The position numbers and the translations under genes are program-made. Below, piece by piece: positions 26,133-36,000 of a stretch of DNA of 64,000 nucleotides. The notes beneath the pieces are model-generated. The model ran no database searches and was not told the origin of the DNA. It saw only the letters and a list, made by a program, of their open reading frames with translations. The stretch covers positions 372,001-436,000 of the forward strand of contig JALBYC010000006.1 in the NCBI GenBank assembly GCA_023212645.1. Reading direction: 5' to 3'. Source of the DNA: Farysia itapuensis. Taxonomy: Eukaryota > Basidiomycota > Ustilaginomycetes > Ustilaginales > Ustilaginaceae. How positions within the stretch are numbered: position 1 is the stretch's first letter; every line of letters begins with the position of its first letter.

Positions 26133-28829
26133 TTAGCGAGAAGCTGTTGGGGCGGCGTGCGGATGTGCAGACTTGATCCGATCAGTCAGCGTCTTGTCCA
26201 GCTGGACCGCCTGATTCCAGTCCTGAACTGACAAGGTCGCTTGACCGCGAGAAAGCGCAAGCAAACGGACGAGAGCCATGCGACGCAGGAGATCGGTCTG
26301 ACCAGTGTTGGCACCGTCCTCGCTGACAGGTGCACTTCGTCGTTGCTCGACAAACTCGTGCTGGATGTGTTGGCTTACATCCTCTGGGATGTCAAACGAT
26401 CGCGCAGTGGTCAAACTTCGTGTGCGCAGTAATGCCTTTCTCCATCGCGCCAATTTCTCTTCGGGAACTTGCTCAGATGCCGAGTTGGAGGACGTATACA
26501 GATCAGCGTGGGCGTCGTCCACCTGCAGTGGGCACTGGATATCGAAGGGCAAGAAGCTCTTTCCCTGGCTCAGAATAATGGCGTTGAGGTCCGTGTCAAA
26601 CTCGAATTCCGAGTATGGGAAGGCATAGGCCAATTTGTGCTGTTCCAAGACGGATGTGAGGGCGCGAATGTTTCGAATGCCAGCGTCTTTGAGCTGACCT
26701 TCTCGCATACTGCCTTCATTGATGAGCAATGTTGTTCCATCGGGCAGTTGCAGCCGTCCTGCTTCGAGTCCGCTTCCTTCGCCAGCACTCTTGGGCTGAA
26801 AAGATCTGGACGTGTCGTTGAGCGAGTCCAAGTCCATGGGCACATCCACGACAGACGGAAGAATCTGGCATAATCTCCGGAAAAGCTCCGTGTTCGGTGT
26901 TCCGGACGGGACAGAAAAGTTGGACAAGTTCACACTGAGTGCGCCCAAGCACAGGTTGGCGCGTCGAGCATGTATGCGCGCAATCACTGCCAGGAGCACC
27001 ATCTCGCTAGCGACCAGATCGCCACCCAGAGCACCTGCCAGATACTTGACCAACTCTTCTCGAACATTGCTATCAGATAGAGCACTTCTGCTATCCGCAA
27101 ATGCTTCGATCGAGTTGAGGTCGGTGGAAGTGGCAAGAATGACGTGGACGCAAGGGGCTTGTGGGGTGTTAGCCACTGCTTGATCGTCACCAGTGTCTTG
27201 CCACTCTGCGTGAGGCAAGCCGGCTGTGTCGAGCACTCCAATCACATCGATCAATTCGGCAATCTTGAACTTTTCCGCAGCCGGGATATCGTAGAATTTG
27301 AGCAAAGCGCCGACGTGAGCTTGTTCTGGCACGGGTAATTTTTGAATGTACGGTCCCGCAGTCCGTGTATTGCCAGAGGATGGTCTCTGCTCCGCTAGGG
27401 CAGCCTCAGGTCCAATTTCCAGCTCGCGCTTCATGCCAGCCATAGCCTCGTCTCTCGTGCCAGGTCGCTGACCAAAGCAGTCAGTTCCAACACGCACGTT
27501 GTCACTTCCAGCCATGGTAGCGACGTCCATGTCGGCCGACATGCCCATGCTCAGCTCCAGACCACCGCTTGGGTCGTCACCGTCAAGCAAATCTGCGTAC
27601 GCTCCTTTGATATGGCTTTCGCCGCTCGACTTGATCTCTTGGCTTGACCGTAAGAGTTGCACGAGGTTGTACCGCGTCTCAATCAAGCTCTTGAAATCTG
27701 GGTTGGCCTGGACAATATCGTCGATAGACTGAGCCTTGTCGCTTTCAGCACTGGAGCTATTTGCCGCAGCACCGATCGTCATGACACCTCGGAAGCGCAG
27801 CAGCGGGCATTTGGTGATGACATGCACTGCCAAGTCGAACAAAAGATCCGCATCTGCCGTCTCCGCCTGCAAGATGGGGGGCAGACCACTCTTGGCTTCC
27901 TCGCCACTCGTATTCACTTGCAGGTACACCTGAAGCGGTTCGTCGCGCTCGGCTGCGTCTGGAGAGCTGAGCGCTTTTTGCAGCACATTTGCTGCTTTAA
28001 TCGAATCCAGCGTCTCTAGAAGGTACAGGTTGGGGATGGATGCGAGTAGTTTGCCTTTGTTGCTCTGCAGACCACCGACAAAGTGCCATCGGATCGTGCG
28101 TGGAAGCACTTTTGCCTTGTCGACCATTTCCTGCACGTAATTCTCGCCAAAATGGAGCTGGTTGGCTTGCTGATGTGCGGCCAAAATGGCACTGGGCGGG
28201 TGTAACTTTGAGATGGCCACCAGACGGGGTACCTTGCCCGAAGAACCGATTGCCTTGGCCTTTTCGGCTGCTCGCTGGATCCGGTCTCGCACCTGCTGCA
28301 CCTTGACAGGAGACTGCGGTGTTTGTACTGAGAGTTTGTTCATTCCAGATTCAACCTCGGCCAAGTCGTTAGAGCGGTCAGACTCCCGATTCGCTTTGGC
28401 AGCCCAGGTGGTCTGTCCTGGGGTGGATACAGCGTACATCGCGGTGCGGTCCGCCAGATTCTCGCTTGACAGTGCCTCCTCTGACATCTGTGCGTGTGCT
28501 TCGTTGCCAAAGAGGCCAGTGTAAGTGGTATCATTGTGCCTGTGTGTGGCCAAGAATACCTCGGTACCCAATCCGGTGTCTTGAACCATGCATCGGAAAC
28601 GTACGAGGGGTGGCGAAGTGGAAGCTGAGCTCAGCAAAGAGCTCAGGCTGGACGAAGAAAGGACAGGGATCTTGGCTCGCGCATCGTCGCTGCCGAAGGT
28701 CGACCTGAAATGGGACTCGACTTGCTTGACAACGGCGGTAGGTGACTTGTCCGTTGCCTTATTGTACAAGTCTTGTACTACATTGAGCGGCTTCGTCAGG
28801 GCCTGCGTAAACTCGGTATCGGGCACCAT
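26133..28829 (-). CDS. MCM-binding protein (MCMBP/Mcb1) with an internal PLP-binding YggS/PLPBP domain
   Basis: One uninterrupted frame gives 898 residues from the ATG at 28829, which has a strong context (AGCATGG). Residues ~1-150 match the MCMBP N-terminus (PLVRFRCMVQDTGLGTEVFL, then MYAVSTPGQTTWAAKAN). Residues ~163-458 are a complete YggS/PROSC-type domain: VPRLVAISKLHPP with the PLP lysine (Lys208), HFGENYVQEM, WHFVGGLQSNK, VNTSGEEAKSG, FRGVMTIG, LSMGMSADMDVA and NVRVGTDCFGQRP, in canonical order. From ~495 the MCMBP body resumes (VGALLKFYDIPAAEKFKIAE, then APCVHVILATS, LINEGSMREGQLKDAGIRN, YSEFEFDTDLN). Known roles: MCMBP assembles and unloads MCM complexes in the nucleus; PLPBP buffers PLP. 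I infer a domain insertion in the MCMBP linker; an intron-nested PLPBP gene remains possible. Further in-frame ATGs lie at 28898 and 29000. Confidence 0.85.
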   Translation of the reverse strand: MVPDTEFTQALTKPLNVVQDLYNKATDKSPTAVVKQVESHFRSTFGSDDARAKIPVLSSSSLSSLLSSASTSPPLVRFRCMVQDTGLGTEVFLATHRHNDTTYTGLFGNEAHAQMSEEALSSENLADRTAMYAVSTPGQTTWAAKANRESDRSNDLAEVESGMNKLSVQTPQSPVKVQQVRDRIQRAAEKAKAIGSSGKVPRLVAISKLHPPSAILAAHQQANQLHFGENYVQEMVDKAKVLPRTIRWHFVGGLQSNKGKLLASIPNLYLLETLDSIKAANVLQKALSSPDAAERDEPLQVYLQVNTSGEEAKSGLPPILQAETADADLLFDLAVHVITKCPLLRFRGVMTIGAAANSSSAESDKAQSIDDIVQANPDFKSLIETRYNLVQLLRSSQEIKSSGESHIKGAYADLLDGDDPSGGLELSMGMSADMDVATMAGSDNVRVGTDCFGQRPGTRDEAMAGMKRELEIGPEAALAEQRPSSGNTRTAGPYIQKLPVPEQAHVGALLKFYDIPAAEKFKIAELIDVIGVLDTAGLPHAEWQDTGDDQAVANTPQAPCVHVILATSTDLNSIEAFADSRSALSDSNVREELVKYLAGALGGDLVASEMVLLAVIARIHARRANLCLGALSVNLSNFSVPSGTPNTELFRRLCQILPSVVDVPMDLDSLNDTSRSFQPKSAGEGSGLEAGRLQLPDGTTLLINEGSMREGQLKDAGIRNIRALTSVLEQHKLAYAFPYSEFEFDTDLNAIILSQGKSFLPFDIQCPLQVDDAHADLYTSSNSASEQVPEEKLARWRKALLRTRSLTTARSFDIPEDVSQHIQHEFVEQRRSAPVSEDGANTGQTDLLRRMALVRLLALSRGQATLSVQDWNQAVQLDKTLTDRIKSAHPHAAPTASR

Positions 28830-29046
28830 GCTTGAATGTATGAAGCGCACTGCTCTCTTGTAGACTATTGACCGCGAGAGCTGTTTTGTCAATAACATAT
28901 GCTGCACAAAGCGCAGATTGTGGAAGCTTTGCCCTATGCATGTATTCGGAATTCGGCCCAGACACAGTACTCGGAACTCGGCGTGACCCAACGCGTCCAT
29001 TATGCAGGGACCCGTGCTGCCGTCAAAGGTACAAGTTGCTCACACC
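28830..29046. promoter_or_regulatory. Divergent promoter MCMBP-PLPBP / adaptin with an MCB-type ACGCGT box
   Basis: The 217 bases between the preferred start codons hold ACGCGT at 28991-28996, the core of the MluI cell-cycle box bound by MBF, which would suit an MCM-associated gene. In-frame ATGs for longer forms of the minus-strand protein lie at 28898 and 29000, so part of this stretch may be translated. Confidence 0.4.
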
Positions 29047-31372
29047 ATGGCGGCGGATGGCTTCACCCTGCTCGAAAGTGGCACCTCACGGCTCCACTTT
29101 CAGCTGGCAAAGGCACTTGAAGATGCATCTTCCTCACGGGAATGCGTCAACATCATCAACGCCACGCTCAAAGATGCACGTACTCGTATCTCTAATGCGG
29201 CTTCATCCTCCGATCCCGCGAAGCTGGCTTCCATCCTCTTGACAGTGCTGCATTGCTCAGAGCATTATCCGTCCGCCTCCACCACCACTCCAAAAGCTGA
29301 CATCGACTTCGCGCTGCTGCCCACGCTACATTTATTGAGCATAGCAACAAAGTGGAAACATGTTCTTGTTGCCTATCAGTTGCTACACATCCTAATACCA
29401 CCGTCGGATCCTTCAGCGGATGAGCGCCAAGCTGAAGCGTCCACGTCATCCCTTATTCTGCTCAACACGTTCGGCAAGAGTTTAAGTAGGGCTCAGCCGC
29501 GTTCAGAGCAGCTCTTGCATACATCACAGTCTTTGCTCTCACTTGGACAAGGCGTGCCTTCTGGACCGTCCGTAATTTCCTCTCTTGCAACATCCTTGGT
29601 CGAACTTACACGCCACAAAGAGCCGCTTATACGTAAGCAGGCCATCCTAGCTATGCTACAGTGCTCAACATACGAGAGCTACCCAGCCGAGATGCTCGAT
29701 GCTGTCTTGACCATAGCACGTTTGACGCTCGCATCGACACACTCTTTTACTCCCAGCTCAGGCCTGGAGGAACAGCACGGACAGATATTGGCTGAGATCG
29801 AACGCCGAGCAGATCCAGATCCTTCCGTACTGCGGGCTTGTCTCCGGGTGGTAACCTTTTGCTACGATCGTGGTATGATTTCGATACACGAAGCTGCGTG
29901 TCACGTCGTCGAGATTCTTCAGGCTGTAAATTACGTCGACCCAAGTCTATCGACACCCTTCAGATCATCAGACCTAGCAAACAATGCGGACCTCAAGCTT
30001 GCTAGTATCCGATCTCGAATCACTTCTCGTAATCGTAGCGCGCTGGAACGTCAATATGACTATCATGGGCTGTACTGCCCCTGGCTCGTCAGTGCCTGTC
30101 TCGGATGTCTTCAGCATATTGCATCATGCACGAACAAAGAAACCAACACACATCATGTCCTTCAAGATCTACTGGCTCCAATACTCAGCATCTATGCGCG
30201 AGCTTGCGGTGGAATGGCAGCAAGTCTCGCGGTCTGTCTTTCGGCAGCCAAGTGCATTGGAGCCATCTACAGCGCTCCTTTGGAAGAGCACGCAGAACTT
30301 TGGACGACATTGGCGGTTCACATCAAGGCTCAATTGGGCAGCACGAACGCAAACAGAAACATTGCCGCCCTCGAGCTTCTCGATGCTCTCTTGCCGACAA
30401 AGTGGCATGAACCTGTCAATCAACAAGGTGCCGTAGCTCCGCCGTTCAGCTTGAACGAAGCCGAGATGGGCAAGCTTATGGGACTAGTCAGTCACAAGGA
30501 CGATACGGTGCGCAAGCGTGCGTTGCGCTTACTCCATAGAATCGACAGTAACTTGATCCGACTTCATCAGGCGCAACTGATGGATCCTGTGTTCGAACAC
30601 CTAGTCAAGCATGGGTCGCTTCCGCCGGAAATTGCCGAAGTAAGCGCAGCGCAGCAGCTCCAACTCGGAGAACAAATGGTAGAAGCTTCTCTAATGCTGC
30701 TGTTGGTTCAAGATGAGGATAATCGCTCGACCGAGGATGCACACAGACTGGTGCAGGCCTTGTCTACATCCTTCATCTTGGGTGTCTTCAAGCCAAACGA
30801 CGAAAAGCAGGCGGCGGCAGCTGGGAAATTTGCAGTAACAACTCGGATAATGGGCTTAAAATGGCGCACACAGCTTTGCAAAGATCTACTAGAGCTTGAG
30901 CAGGGTCACAGAACCTCTCAACAGGATGCTGGCCGACTTCTGGTCGCTCATTTGCTCTGCGATACCGATCAAGCCGACATCAAAGCCGGCAGAATCGATC
31001 AACGAGCTCTCGAGAATGTGCTTGCTAATCTCGTTGCAAACTCCCTATCAGAGATTGGGGTTGAGCTGCTGGCCGCTTCAGCGCGCGTCGTTGCAGTCGT
31101 TCACTCTGCTCTACCAGGTTATATAGAAACCGAAACGATCCTTTCGAAATTGCCCAACGACGACGGTATAGAGGCTGCATCCTCTGGCGACTTTGCCTTA
31201 GCGCAGACCAACTTTCGTCTTTTGTGCGGAGCTACCGTGCAGCAATCGCCAAGCGTCGAGCCCGCTGGACTACTCGAAAGGCTAGCCACGCCGTTCATGT
31301 CGCTTCAAGAGGCGGTACATTTACTTTTGACGTCCGACTCCGAAAGCACCGCTCAAGACGCCGGTGGTGGAG
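29047..31372 (+). CDS. AP-4-epsilon-like large adaptin (HEAT-repeat trunk); exon 1 of a probable adaptin-Nudix fusion
   Basis: The start at 29047 has a strong context (ACCATGG); an upstream ATG at 29002 is in frame. The 775-residue stretch is alpha-solenoid with adaptin landmarks: LTRHKEPLIRKQAILAML, the segment YDYHGLYCPWLVSACLGCLQHIA (compare YHS-x-PAPWL in AP-4 epsilon), LSAAKCIGAIYS, NRNIAALELLDALL and VSHKDDTVRKRALRLLHRI. Family knowledge: AP-4 epsilon pairs with beta4, mu4 and sigma4 to sort cargo at the trans-Golgi network; AP-4 is, I believe, absent from most fungi. No hinge or ear is present. Instead a good donor (GTAAGT at 31373) ends the exon in phase 1, and the next exon continues in frame into the Nudix region. 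Read unspliced, the frame stops at 31473. AP-1 gamma is the alternative identity. Confidence 0.72.
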
Positions 31373-31451
31373 GTAAGTTGAATAAAACTCGCGTCTGTGC
31401 GTCGCACAAATTGACACCTTCCACTTCCCCCTTTATTATTTCTTGGAACAG
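31373..31451 (+). other. Predicted 79-nt intron joining the adaptin and Nudix frames
   Basis: The donor GTAAGT follows GGT GGT GGA G; the acceptor is TTCTTGGAACAG, immediately followed by a second CAG (a NAGNAG site, either choice in frame). A TTGAC branch-like word lies at about 31410. A later AG at 31475-31476 would shift the frame and end translation with a TGA at about 31560, leaving an adaptin without Nudix. Confidence 0.65.
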
Positions 31452-32860
31452 CAGAGCCAACAGCGTCCGTTGACAGGAGGCGTGAAGACTCCCTCGCAAA
31501 GAGCTCAGAGACCCTTCGGTCGCCTGGATCACCGTCGGAAGCAAGTCGGCATCGCGCTGTGAAGCCAGAGGCCTCAGCGATTCCTTCCGAAGCCAAACGC
31601 AACCGGGATCGACAGATTGCAGCAGCCTTTTCTCGCTCAGCTGCCCAGCTCGTCCTCGGTAACGAAGCACAGCCTGCTTTCAGTCAGGTCTACGATCACG
31701 ATAACATATCGCAATCCACAAACGACACGCAGCTTATCTTCTCAGCTAGCTCGTCCAATTTCGGCGGTGCATCCACAGACGACATGGAGATTGACTCGCC
31801 TTTGGTGATGGAAGCCGTTGACCCAGACAGGTCACTCGAAACGCGGACCGATGTGCTCAACGGAAGCAAAGAGCCAACGCTGATGGACTTGGTTCATCAG
31901 TGTCACAATTTTGTCCCATGGTCTGACCCGACTCTGCACCCTTTCGTGCTCGACAACACGCAGATTGGCTTCATGCCGCCCGTCGTTTACCAAGCTTGTC
32001 TCAGAGACGGAGAGCAACGTAAAGCTCAGGGTCTTCCGATTGTGCTCACCTCGATCCGCTTTCAGCGCCGTGACCTGTCTGAGCCGATGCTGGGTCTGAC
32101 CTTCGGCAAGCAGGTTGACCAAACAATCGACTCGCGATCCGAAGCGATCAATCAATTGGCACAACGCTGGCGTCAACAGAAATTGTTCCCGGATCCCCTC
32201 GATGGCTGGCGCGATGAGCTGTACGCCATCTACGGCTCGCGTCGAGCGGGTGCGTCAGGTTTGCACGAGATGGCATTTAAGCTGGAACGCTCGGCGTGTG
32301 CGCTGTTTGGCTTTGCCACGTTTGGCGTCCACCTGACTGCGTATACACACAACGGTGCCGGCGAGATTATGGTCTGGGTGCCCACTCGCAGCGCTACCAA
32401 ATCAACATGGCCTGGCTACTTGGACAACTCGGTTGCTGGCGGGATTGTAGCTGGTGACGCACCTATGGAAAGCATCATCCGCGAATGCCAGGAAGAAGCA
32501 GCACTACCACCGAACACGACGCAACAGTACATTCGCCAAACTGGCGTCCTATCCTACTGCTACCGCACATCCCCCAATCCGCATCATCGCTGGATTCAAC
32601 CCGAAGTGGAATACGTCTACGACCTCCCCCTCCCATCTTCCATCACACTCGCACCCAAAGACGGAGAAGTTCAGAGCTTCGCCCTCCTATCCCTCCCGCA
32701 AGTCAATGCGGAAATGCGGAAGGGCAGATTCAAACCAAACTGCGTCCTCGTCCTCCTCGACTTCCTCATCCGCCACGGTCACATCACTGCAGATGACGAG
32801 CCTGAATACCGCCATATCCTCGCGCAGATTCACACAGATCTCAGGTTGCCTGGCCCGTAA
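31452..32860 (+). CDS. DUF4743 + Nudix hydrolase domain (Tnr3-N/YJR142W type); second exon of the adaptin fusion or a separate gene
   Basis: Codons 31454-~31880 encode a polar, probably disordered linker without any stop. Then comes the DUF4743 region (MDLVHQCHNFVPWS at 31883, ... FGFATFGVHLTAY) and a Nudix box at about 32438-32510 reading GGIVAGDAP ... RECQEEAAL, with the catalytic RE-xx-EE intact. Relatives are yeast YJR142W, the N-terminal half of fission-yeast Tnr3 and plant NUDT20/24, which destroy damaged (oxo/oxy) thiamine diphosphates. If it were a separate gene, the first ATGs are 31784, 31808 or 31883, giving about 325-358 residues, a normal stand-alone length. The 140 stop-free codons upstream, in frame with the adaptin after splicing, favour a fused protein of 1244 residues. 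Tail-to-tail with the IBTK-like gene. Confidence 0.82.
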
Positions 32861-33015
32861 TCCGGCTCCCGCCTGCACAACCGCACGTTTTCCATACGCC
32901 ACCATGGGCTCGTCCCGCACGTACTTCGGCAGGTCCAGGGTACGTATTGCAATTCCATGAATGCTCAAATCTGGTTTTTTTATCTATGCTACAAACCTTC
33001 TTTGCTTTCAGCCAT

Positions 33016-36000
33016 TCAGCGGGGCTGGAATGTGGGGGCGGCGGCTGATAGAACCGTATCGACAGGCTTGGGCGGCAGCGTGGCTGGATTGCTGCTCTGT
33101 TGGCTTTGGCTGCCATTGGCATCGCGAGTCGTCCGGTCAGTCTTTGCTGTGCCGCTCGCCTTACTTTGACCGTGTTTACTGTCGTCTGCATTAGCCTTTC
33201 CTGTTCCGTTCTTATTGGGCGCAGCTTTACTGCTACTTGCTCCCCTGTCTGCCTTGCTTTGTTTTGCAGTCGATGACGTACCCGAAGCTTGGTTCTGCTT
33301 CTTCGCTGCCTTGCTCTTCTCGCCCGCAGCCGAGCTGGATTTGGTTCCTTTCTTCTGGCCCTGAATGCGCTTCGACTCCTCCTTAAACCACTTCTCAAAT
33401 TCGGCGGCTTGCTTTTGTTCCTCGCGTCGACGTTCCTCTTCCTTGCGCTCTTCTTCCTGGATGTCCAAAAAGCTTCTTTTTGCCGTGGCTGCCGCACGCA
33501 ACTGATTATTCTCGCGCTCAATGGCGATTCGCTGCTGCTCTTGAATCTGTGCAAATGTAAGTTGCGTTGCCGGACTTGCAGGCGTGGCCGAGCTACTGCG
33601 CCGACTTGGCTCGGTCACGCTGGCTCCATTAGCCGGTAAGCGAGACCTTTGCAAGTTCGAGGCTGGAGCCACAGAAGGTACGCTGCGAGCCTTGTCTACA
33701 CTTGAAGAAGCCGCACTACTTGAGGCAGAGGGCGCAACGGTTGATGAAGTCGCCCAAGCAGAGTCGTTGCCGCTTTGCATCCTTTTAGGGGGTGCTGCTG
33801 CTCCCAATCGTGTAGGCGTATATGTAGGGCCTAGACCAGCAGCAATAGCTGCATCACCCGTTCCTTTAGATAACGGAGTCGAAGCGGCAGGAATGCGAAC
33901 AGAAGAGGGCAAGGGAGATGTTGACAGCGCGCCTTCTTGCGAGCCAGACAGTGCCATGGCCGTGGTTCCGGCCGCCTTCAGACTCCATGGCGATGCTGCG
34001 ACGTTTGGTGGAGATGGGCTGGCGCCGATCTTCCACGGTGAGGACGAGCTCGGAGTTCGAGTCTTGACCGGCATCGCTTGAGCTGCAGTAGTGACTGCTG
34101 CCGATTCTTGCTGCAGCAGCTGCTGTCGTTTCCTTTCCTTCTGAGACATTCGCACATTCACCGTGGCGAGAGCTGACGGTTCGTTCACGAGAGCCGGCAA
34201 AGTGCGAGGAACCGGAGTGCTGGTGCCAGAGACAGTTGGGGCCAAGGTGCTTTGAGGTTGCTGTTGACGAAGCTGTTCTCTGGCCATGATGCTGCGGAGA
34301 TCTCCTGGCTGATCAACAGGACGGAGGGCCGGAGACGATTCATTGCTTGTGCGAACGTCTCTGCTAATTCGAGGTGGCGTAGCGGCTCGCTCAGACGAAT
34401 CATCTAGGTTCAGCTGCGCGACCTGAGGTAGCAGCCCCCAAGGAGACGCTCCCCCCACGGAAGCCGTTCGGCCTCCGTAAGGACGTTCTTTGGATGGCAT
34501 CACCGCATCTTCCTCGTCCATGGAGAAGATTTCCGGGTTGTCGTTTCCAGCTGACGATAACGGCCGAGGCAGTCCGGCTGGTCGCATGGTGGGGGTAGTC
34601 GGCGACATGAGTCCTGATCGCACTGCAGCTCTCCCTTTCACATTGTGGGGCGTAAGCGGTGGAGATCGTAATCTGGGCAAGCCTTTTCTAGGCTGTACCT
34701 TGTTGACCACCAGATGCAAGCTTGGCGGCGGAATGTCAAGATCATCGTAGTACTCCCGGTGCGTCTCGATAAGGGCAGCAAGTCGATCGCTTGCTATCGT
34801 GCGATGCAGCTTCTCATCTTGCTTTCTCTGGACATAGTTCGTCAGACTTCTGAGTACGCTATACTCGAGTTCGTTGAGCATGCCTCCCTCCAAAAGCGTC
34901 TCCATGTTCCTGGTGCAGTAGTTCATAGTTATCTCCTTCAGTTGGTCGGCATGATAGAAAGCCGACTCGGTCATCACCGCACCACAAGTGTGGGCCAAGA
35001 TGCGCTTGCGAAGCAGTGAAGAAGCAACCAATTTCAGCTTGTCTAGCAGCAGCTCGTTTGCTGTTGCCATGATCTCGACGAGAAAATCCATGTACTGCTC
35101 GAGTGTACGCCCTTCATCGCAAGTATGGAAGAGGGTTTCGCCATTGTCGGTATATAGGTGCAGGAGAACAATCCGAGCCACCTCCCAGCGAATGTGTTGC
35201 ATATTCAACGTGATAACGTAATCTTCGTTCCACCGGTCTGCGGTCCAATGCGGCTGAAAAAGCGCTGAGAAGAACGGCGCTCGACGCAGGATCGCTGAAT
35301 GGGCTGGCACTGTCCGGTCTTCGAATCGTAAGAGAACATCGTGAAAAAGCGACTGGTCTGGGTTCTCGACGTCGACGCTTGAGACAAATAGTTCTTCCAT
35401 ATTGCTGCGTAGAGTTGGGACCGGTTGACGAGGTATGTTCGCCTTTGCACTTGTCGTCAGAGCCGGAAGCTCAAGTAGCTCGGCAAGAGCTATCAGCTCC
35501 TCCTGCACTTGTGTCCGGTCAATCTTCGCGGCCCTGAGCTCCTTTTCTATTGCCAGGCCGACGCTGGGCACCCAGATCGGAGGTAGGTCATCCGAGTAGA
35601 CGTAGTGCAAGAAGAACAGAGCAGTTGCGAGATTACAATATGACAGAGTTACTGTAGCAACGCGTTCGTTTGCAGCGACGATCTTGATGCCATTGGGCAC
35701 CTTGGTCTTAGCAGAGGGTGTCGCAAGAGCCTGTCGAAGACACGTGACACGAGCTGCGAGAATCGTTCGGTGGACCGGTAGATAATGACCGCCTGCTATC
35801 AAGAAAGCATCGCATCCAAAAGGAGGATTCAGATTATGAGGTCCATAGAAGCCCCTGCGTTGGCCCGCCGAGAGGGAGGCAGAAGATTCCGAGCTGTACA
35901 TGTTTCTTCCAGCAGCCCAGCGCTTATACGCTTCCAAGATCAACAATGCCATACGTAGATATCTACTTGAGCTGGACCGATGAGCGTGATCAACACCTTC

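Noticed and set aside
26133..28829. MCMBP and PLPBP as two separate neighbouring genes
   Set aside because: MCMBP sequence flanks PLPBP on both sides in the same frame without a stop, so a simple two-gene layout cannot explain it; a nested intronic gene remains an open alternative.
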